A DNA stretch of 45,213 nucleotides, taken from NCBI GenBank assembly GCA_041621405.1, contig JBFKAV010000009.1, positions 1-45,213 of the forward strand. The letters run 5' to 3'. A program made the translations under genes and the position numbers. This DNA is from JBFKAV01 sp041621405 (lineage in GTDB: Bacteria > Pseudomonadota > Alphaproteobacteria > Rhodobacterales > Rhodobacteraceae). A model generated the notes under the pieces. The model was not told the origin of the DNA. It saw only the letters and a list, made by a program, of their open reading frames with translations, and ran no database searches. Shown one piece after another: positions 41,339 to 45,213 of this stretch; position 1 is the stretch's first letter, and the number at the start of each line of letters is the position of its first letter.

Positions 41339-41916
41339 CGGGTCAGGATCAGCCGGTCGCGGGCGATCTCGATCCGCTCGAAGCGGCCGAGGTAGCTCAT
41401 CCCGAGCAGCGACTGGAATAGCTCGCCGCCGTTGACCGAGGCTCGCACCCTGCGGTCGGTCACTTCGCCGAGGCGGAGCTCGTCGAGCCGGACCGGCGCG
41501 ATCGGCACCTCGCCGTTCGCCGTCATCGCCACGCCGACATAGCGGAGGTCTTCGGGGTTGAGACCTACGCGCGCCGCGTCCTCGCGGGTGAGGACCACGT
41601 CGGAAGCTCCTGTATCGACGACGAAATCCACGGGCGTGCCGTTCACCTCGAGGGTCAGGTAGAAGTGCCCGTCTCGCGCCCGCGGCACCTCGACCCGGGC
41701 GCCCTCGCCAAAGACCATCTGGGCCGGGTTGACGGTGGAGCGGATGTCGTCCCAGAGCCCGAAGCCGGCGATCGCGCCGAGAAAGATGAAGCCCCAGACC
41801 GCCGCCTGGCGTGCGGTCTTGCCGAGGCCCTGGCGGCCCTCGGCAACGAGGTAGCCCGCGACAGCCGTGCCGAGCAGGACGAGGTAGACGAGACGCCCGA
41901 AATCGAAGCTGTCCAT
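41335..41916 (-). CDS. Retropepsin-like aspartic protease (clan AA, TIGR02281-type)
   Basis: The 193-residue product has two N-terminal membrane segments (about residues 9-25 and 39-55) and a single retropepsin-like domain with FVVDTGASDVVLT (Asp101, Thr102, Gly103). A second domain element is LGMSYLGRFERIEIARDRLIL. Since only one catalytic Asp motif is present, the enzyme should be a homodimer, as with other bacterial clan AA proteins. It is probably membrane-anchored in the periplasm. Substrates are unknown. Confidence 0.88.
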   Translation of the reverse strand: MDSFDFGRLVYLVLLGTAVAGYLVAEGRQGLGKTARQAAVWGFIFLGAIAGFGLWDDIRSTVNPAQMVFGEGARVEVPRARDGHFYLTLEVNGTPVDFVVDTGASDVVLTREDAARVGLNPEDLRYVGVAMTANGEVPIAPVRLDELRLGEVTDRRVRASVNGGELFQSLLGMSYLGRFERIEIARDRLILTR

Positions 41917-42017
41917 GGGCAGAACCTAGGCGATTTCGACGGCAACGGAAGGGGCGATCGCGCCTGCGACGACCGGGAAATGGTAAGGAAGCTCATGCGT
42001 GACGTGAGGTAGGTCGT

Positions 42018-43862
42018 CTAGGGGCTTTGGTTATCAAGATTTTCCTGCGCCTCGAGCCAGAGCGCCTCGGCCCGGGCCATGCCCTCCTCGATCTCGGCGA
42101 ACTTCCTCTGCCAGGTCTCGAGGTCGCCGCTGCGGCCGGGCTCGTAGAGCGCCGGGTCGGCGAGCTTTTTCGCGAGCCGCGCGCGCATGTCCTCTATCTT
42201 CGCCAACCGCTCCTCGGCACGCCGCACCTCGGCGCGGAGCCCGGCCAGCGCCTCGCGCCTCGGCTTCGGCCTCGCCGCCGGTTTCGGTTGCGGCGGCGTC
42301 TCGTCGGCGGCGAGCAGGACGCGACGGTAGGCCTCGAGGTCGTCCTCGAATGGCCGGACCGTGCCGCCCTGCACCAGCCAGAGCCGGTCGGCGACGAGGC
42401 CGAGAAGGTGCATGTCGTGCGACACCAGGATCACCGCGCCCGGATACTCGGTCAGCGCCTCCACCAGCGCCTCGCGGCTTTCCATGTCGAGGTGGTTGGT
42501 CGGCTCGTCGAGGATCAGGAGCTGCGGCGCGTCGAGGGTGGCGAGCAGGAGCGAGAGCCGCGCCTTCTGGCCGCCGGAAAGGCGGGCGACCTCGGTCTCG
42601 GCCTGGTCGGCCAGAAGCCCGAAGCCGGCGAGCCGGGCCCGGAGCTTCGCCGGCGGCTCGTCGGGCCTGCGCCGCATGACGTGCCGCAGCGGGGTCTCGT
42701 TCTTGTGGAGCTCGTCGAGCTGGTGCTGGGCGAAGTAGCCGACGCGGAGCTTGGGCGCCCGCGTGAACTTCCCCTCCATCGCCTCAAGTTTGCCGGCCAA
42801 GAGTTTAGCCAGCGTCGATTTTCCCTCGCCGTTGCGGCCGAGCAGCGCGATCCGGTCGTCCTGGTCGATGCGCAGGTCGAGGCGCCGGAGCACCGGGGTC
42901 TCGCCATAGCCAACCGCCGCGCCGTCGAGTGCGACGATCGGCGGCGAGAGCGGCGCCGGCGCGGGGAAGCCGAAGGCGCGCGACCTTGCCTCCTCGGGCG
43001 CCCCGATGGGCACCATCTTCTCCAGCATCTTGAGCCGCGACTGCGCCTGCCGCGCCTTGGTGGCCTTGGCGCGGAAGCGGTCGACGAAGCTCTGCAGGTG
43101 GGCCCGCCGCGCCTCCTGCTTCTTCGCCTCGGCCGCCAGCACGGCGCGGCTCGCGGCGCGGGCGCGGGTGAAGCCCTCATAGTTGCCCTGCCAGAGGGTG
43201 AGCTTGCGGTTCTCCAGGTGCAGGATCGCGCCCACGGCGCGGTTGAGGAGTTCGCGGTCGTGGCTGATCAGGATCACCGTGTGCGGGTAGCGCGCAAGGT
43301 AGCTCTCGAGCCAGAGTGCGCCCTCGAGGTCGAGGTAGTTGGTGGGCTCGTCGAGCAGCAGCAGATCGGGGGCGGCGAACAGCACGCCGGCCAGCGCCAC
43401 CCGCATCCGCCAGCCGCCGGAGAAGTCGGCACAGGGTTTGCGCTGTGCGTCAAGATCGAAGCCCAGGCCCTTGAGAATGCTTGAGGCCCGCGCCTCGGCC
43501 GACCAGGCGTCGATATCCGCGAGCCGGGTCTGGATCTCGGCGATCCGGTGCGGATCCTCGGCCCGTTCGGCCTCGGCGAGGAGGCTCGCGCGCTCGGTGT
43601 CGGCGGCAAGCACGGTGTCGAGGAGCGAGGCCGAGGACGCCGGCGCTTCCTGCGCCACGCCGCCGATCCGGGCGTGGGGCGGCAGCTCGATCTCGCCGCC
43701 GTCGAGCGTGAGCTCGCCCCGGATCAACCGGAAGAGCGTGGTCTTGCCCGTGCCGTTGCGGCCGACGAGGCCGACCTTGTGGCCGGCCGGAATCGCGGCA
43801 GAGGCGGCGTCGAAGAGCGGCCGGCCCTCGACCGAATAGGAGATCTCGCGGAGGCGGAGCAT
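42018..43862 (-). CDS. ABC-F type ATPase (Uup/YheS-like)
   Basis: The 614-residue tandem ABC protein lacks membrane segments, as in ABC-F ribosome-associated factors. Domain one has Walker A GRNGTGKTTL (about residues 34-43), signature FSGGWRMRVALAG and LLLDEPTNYLDLEG. Domain two has GRNGEGKSTLAKLL, LSGGQKARLSLLLATL and LLILDEPTNHLDMES. The linker (about residues 240-300) is the charged P-site-tRNA-interaction arm. The C-terminus is a coiled coil as in Uup/YheS. A translation or ribosome role is known for the family; which subtype this is cannot be settled by eye. Confidence 0.92.
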   Translation of the reverse strand: MLRLREISYSVEGRPLFDAASAAIPAGHKVGLVGRNGTGKTTLFRLIRGELTLDGGEIELPPHARIGGVAQEAPASSASLLDTVLAADTERASLLAEAERAEDPHRIAEIQTRLADIDAWSAEARASSILKGLGFDLDAQRKPCADFSGGWRMRVALAGVLFAAPDLLLLDEPTNYLDLEGALWLESYLARYPHTVILISHDRELLNRAVGAILHLENRKLTLWQGNYEGFTRARAASRAVLAAEAKKQEARRAHLQSFVDRFRAKATKARQAQSRLKMLEKMVPIGAPEEARSRAFGFPAPAPLSPPIVALDGAAVGYGETPVLRRLDLRIDQDDRIALLGRNGEGKSTLAKLLAGKLEAMEGKFTRAPKLRVGYFAQHQLDELHKNETPLRHVMRRRPDEPPAKLRARLAGFGLLADQAETEVARLSGGQKARLSLLLATLDAPQLLILDEPTNHLDMESREALVEALTEYPGAVILVSHDMHLLGLVADRLWLVQGGTVRPFEDDLEAYRRVLLAADETPPQPKPAARPKPRREALAGLRAEVRRAEERLAKIEDMRARLAKKLADPALYEPGRSGDLETWQRKFAEIEEGMARAEALWLEAQENLDNQSP

Positions 43863-44000
43863 GGCCTGACCTGCCCGAAGCTGCGGCGGCCGTCAACGCC
43901 GCTCCCGGCCGGGGTTTCCAAGCCCCAGGCCGCGTGGTACGGGGGCGCCGCGATTTCCCGGGCGGGGCAGGGGCTCCGGCCGCCTTTTCGGAGAGACAAC

Positions 44001-44423
44001 ATGGCCATCGAGCGCACCCTTTCGATCATCAAGCCCGACGCGACGAAGCGCAACCTGACAGGCAAGATCAACGCCAAGTTCGAGGAAGCGGGGCTGAGGA
44101 TCGTGGCGCAGAAACGCATCCAGATGTCGCTGGCCCAGGCCCAGGCCTTCTACGCCGTCCACAAGGAGCGCCCGTTCTTCGGCGAGCTGACCGAGTTCAT
44201 CGCCTCGGCCCCGGTGGTGGTGCAGGTGCTGGAGGGCGAGGGCGCGATCGCGAAGAACCGCGAGGTGATGGGCGCGACCAACCCCGCCAACGCCGATCCG
44301 GGAACGATTCGCAAGGAGTTCGCATTGTCGGTCGGCGAGAACTCGGTGCACGGCTCCGACGCCCCGGAGACCGCGGCCGAGGAGATCGCCTTCTTCTTCT
44401 CGGGCCTCGAGATCGTCGGCTGA
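44001..44423 (+). CDS. ndk: Nucleoside diphosphate kinase
   Basis: This enzyme balances nucleoside triphosphate pools by phosphohistidine transfer. In its 140 residues ERTLSIIKPDATKRN and NREVMGATNPANADPGTIR precede the active-site His117 in NSVHGSDAPETA. Length and motifs match the hexameric/tetrameric bacterial enzyme fully. The ATG at 44001 follows GGAGAGA. Confidence 0.97.
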   Translation: MAIERTLSIIKPDATKRNLTGKINAKFEEAGLRIVAQKRIQMSLAQAQAFYAVHKERPFFGELTEFIASAPVVVQVLEGEGAIAKNREVMGATNPANADPGTIRKEFALSVGENSVHGSDAPETAAEEIAFFFSGLEIVG

Positions 44424-44425
44424 CG

Positions 44426-44460
44426 CCCCGCGCGTTGCGGGGTGGCGGGAATCCGCCTTT
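44426..44460 (+). terminator. Tandem hairpins after ndk
   Basis: CCCCGC/GCGGGG (44426-44431/44437-44442), then GGCGG/CCGCC with a GAAT loop (44444-44448/44453-44457) followed by TTT. Probably an intrinsic terminator with a weak T-tract. Confidence 0.5.
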
Positions 44461-44560
44461 GCCAGGCAGCGATTGAGCACCGTCATGTTCGCAGCGGCGC
44501 GGCATTGCTATGCATGAGGCTTCAAGACCACATGGCGGCGTCGCCGCGAAGGAGAAGCAC

Positions 44561-44839
44561 ATGCGCAAAGCAATTCTGAGCACGGCCACGATCGCCATCC
44601 TGGCGCTTCCCGCCTGCGAAGGCATGACCACCGAGGAGCGGACGGTGGTGGGCGGGCTGACCGGCGCCGCGGTCGGCTACCTCACCGCGGACGCGCTCAA
44701 CGCCAACCCCGAGTGGACGATCGTGGCGACGCTCGGCGGCGCGGCGGTCGGCGCGCTCGTGGCCCGCAACGAAGACACCGGCGAATGCGCCTACGCCCGC
44801 GGCGACGGCACCTACCGCATCGGACCCTGCCCGAGCTGA
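44561..44839 (+). CDS. Small glycine-zipper lipoprotein
   Basis: The 92-residue protein has a lipoprotein signal, RKAILSTATIAILALPAC, with lipobox LPAC at residues 16-19. It then has a Gly-zipper pair: VVGGLTGAAVGYLTADAL and ATLGGAAVGALVARN. The end carries two Cys (TGECAYARGDGTYRIGPCP) that could form a disulfide. Glycine-zipper domains associate with or insert in membranes. The start at 44561 follows AAGGAGAAG. Specific function is unknown. Confidence 0.82.
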   Translation: MRKAILSTATIAILALPACEGMTTEERTVVGGLTGAAVGYLTADALNANPEWTIVATLGGAAVGALVARNEDTGECAYARGDGTYRIGPCPS

Positions 44840-44876
44840 GGACGCTGGTTCTGCACGAAACCTGCTGATCTTCTCC

Positions 44877-44933
44877 GCCGGGCCTGCGCGCAGGCCCGGC
44901 AAGGCTTGCGGCCAATGGGCGAAGCCCGCAAGC
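44877..44933 (+). terminator. Two tandem hairpins upstream of the 56-residue ORF
   Basis: A 24-base perfect palindrome at 44877-44900 (centre CTGCGCGCAG) is followed by GCTTGCGG/CCGCAAGC (44904-44911/44926-44933). No T-tract follows either. They lie between the lipoprotein gene and the next start at 44947, and may end the lipoprotein transcript or shape the next message. Confidence 0.45.
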
Positions 44934-44946
44934 GAGAGGCAGGAAG

Positions 44947-45117
44947 ATGCAGGACTATGTGCTGAGGGGCGTGCCGGACTGCCTGCGGCGCGATGCCTGG
45001 TGGCTGTCGGACGGCAAGAAGCCCCCGCGCGACGACCGCGAGGACGCCGAAGGGGGTTCCACGGACGAGCAATCCGGGCTTAGCTCCGGGCCGAGCAAGC
45101 CGGAGCCCCTGCCGTGA
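44947..45117 (+). CDS. Small ORF of 56 residues coupled to a response-regulator gene
   Basis: The ORF reads MQDYVLRGVPDCLRRDAWWL and then a polar, acidic, Gly/Ser/Pro-rich tail (to EPLP). AGGCAGGAAG precedes the ATG closely. Its TGA (45115-45117) overlaps the GTG of the following response regulator (GTGA), which supports translational coupling. No family is recognised. It could be a small regulator or a fortuitous frame; the coupling is the main argument that it is real. Confidence 0.5.
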   Translation: MQDYVLRGVPDCLRRDAWWLSDGKKPPRDDREDAEGGSTDEQSGLSSGPSKPEPLP

Positions 45118-45213
45118 AGATCCTCGTCGCAGACGACGATCCCGAGATCCGCACCGTGCTGACGGTGGCCCTGGAGCGCGCCGGCTACGGCGTGGTCGCG
45201 GCCGCCGACGGGC
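45114..45213 (+). CDS. Response regulator, N-terminal receiver part (cut by window end)
   Basis: The frame starts GTG at 45114 with MKILVADDDPEIRTVLTVAL, the receiver-domain beginning with the acidic cluster Asp7-Asp8-Asp9, then AGYGVVAAADG. Only 33 residues are visible and the phosphoacceptor Asp is beyond the edge, so the output domain and cognate kinase are unknown. Confidence 0.85.
   Translation, partial: MKILVADDDPEIRTVLTVALERAGYGVVAAADG

Overview
The window comes from a high-GC Gram-negative alphaproteobacterium, most likely order Rhodobacterales (Rhodobacteraceae/Paracoccaceae). Signs of this are a TakP-like TRAP cluster, DUF2852 and DUF4167 proteins, a DUF6778-like lipoprotein, Bpt, SoxR without SoxS, CtaA, the lptF-lptG-lptD-surA-pdxA-rsmA order and the pepA/holC pair. 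Coding density is high and the bulk looks like chromosomal core. I saw no tRNA, rRNA, CRISPR array, insertion sequence, integrase or phage gene.

Layout. 1-1750: two tandem paralogues of an unrecognised multi-pass membrane protein, the first cut by the window edge. 1777-3730: ilvB on the minus strand, preceded by a Leu/Val-coded leader peptide and an intrinsic attenuator. 4018-8417: a three-gene TRAP transporter with unusually large membrane subunits. 8520-10990: bpt, an RDD membrane protein, a DUF2852 protein and a YbaK-type deacylase, all on the minus strand. 11093-12956: an AT-richer metallo-beta-lactamase-fold gene and a nucleoside hydrolase. 13086-16204: a lipoprotein, an aminotransferase, soxR diverging from a VOC gene that carries an in-frame TAG, and a YjbR-type protein. 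16235-21098: promoter, Ile-rich leader ORF, cysS, paired alternative hairpins, cimA, a SAM methyltransferase and a squalene/phytoene synthase-like gene. 21173-25159: a 53-residue membrane ORF, a CorA-type transporter, ctaA and an M32 carboxypeptidase. 25147-27576: an amine/amino-acid oxidase diverging from an agmatinase-like gene. 27652-30356: prfA, prmC and a DUF4167 protein. 30360-37928: the outer-membrane biogenesis operon lptF-lptG-lptD-surA-pdxA-rsmA on the minus strand. 38064-45213: pepA, a VOC gene, holC, a CPBP protease, a retropepsin-like protease, an ABC-F ATPase, ndk, a small lipoprotein and the start of a response regulator.

Functional links. Branched-chain amino acid synthesis appears twice. 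IlvB carries an attenuator of the classical leader-peptide type. The cysS-cimA operon, where CimA opens the citramalate route to isoleucine, begins with a 13-codon ORF containing four Ile codons whose ATG sits where the promoter predicts the transcript to start. I consider this Ile-rich, possibly leaderless leader ORF, together with the mutually exclusive hairpins between cysS and cimA, the most interesting candidate for an undescribed regulatory system here. The LPS-export genes (LptD, LptF, LptG) share an operon with the periplasmic chaperone SurA that helps fold LptD. SoxR has a near-consensus operator facing the VOC gene, so that gene is probably redox-controlled, but its reading frame is interrupted by an amber codon.

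Most gene calls rest on recognisable family motifs. Regulatory calls rest on reading by eye and were not computed.
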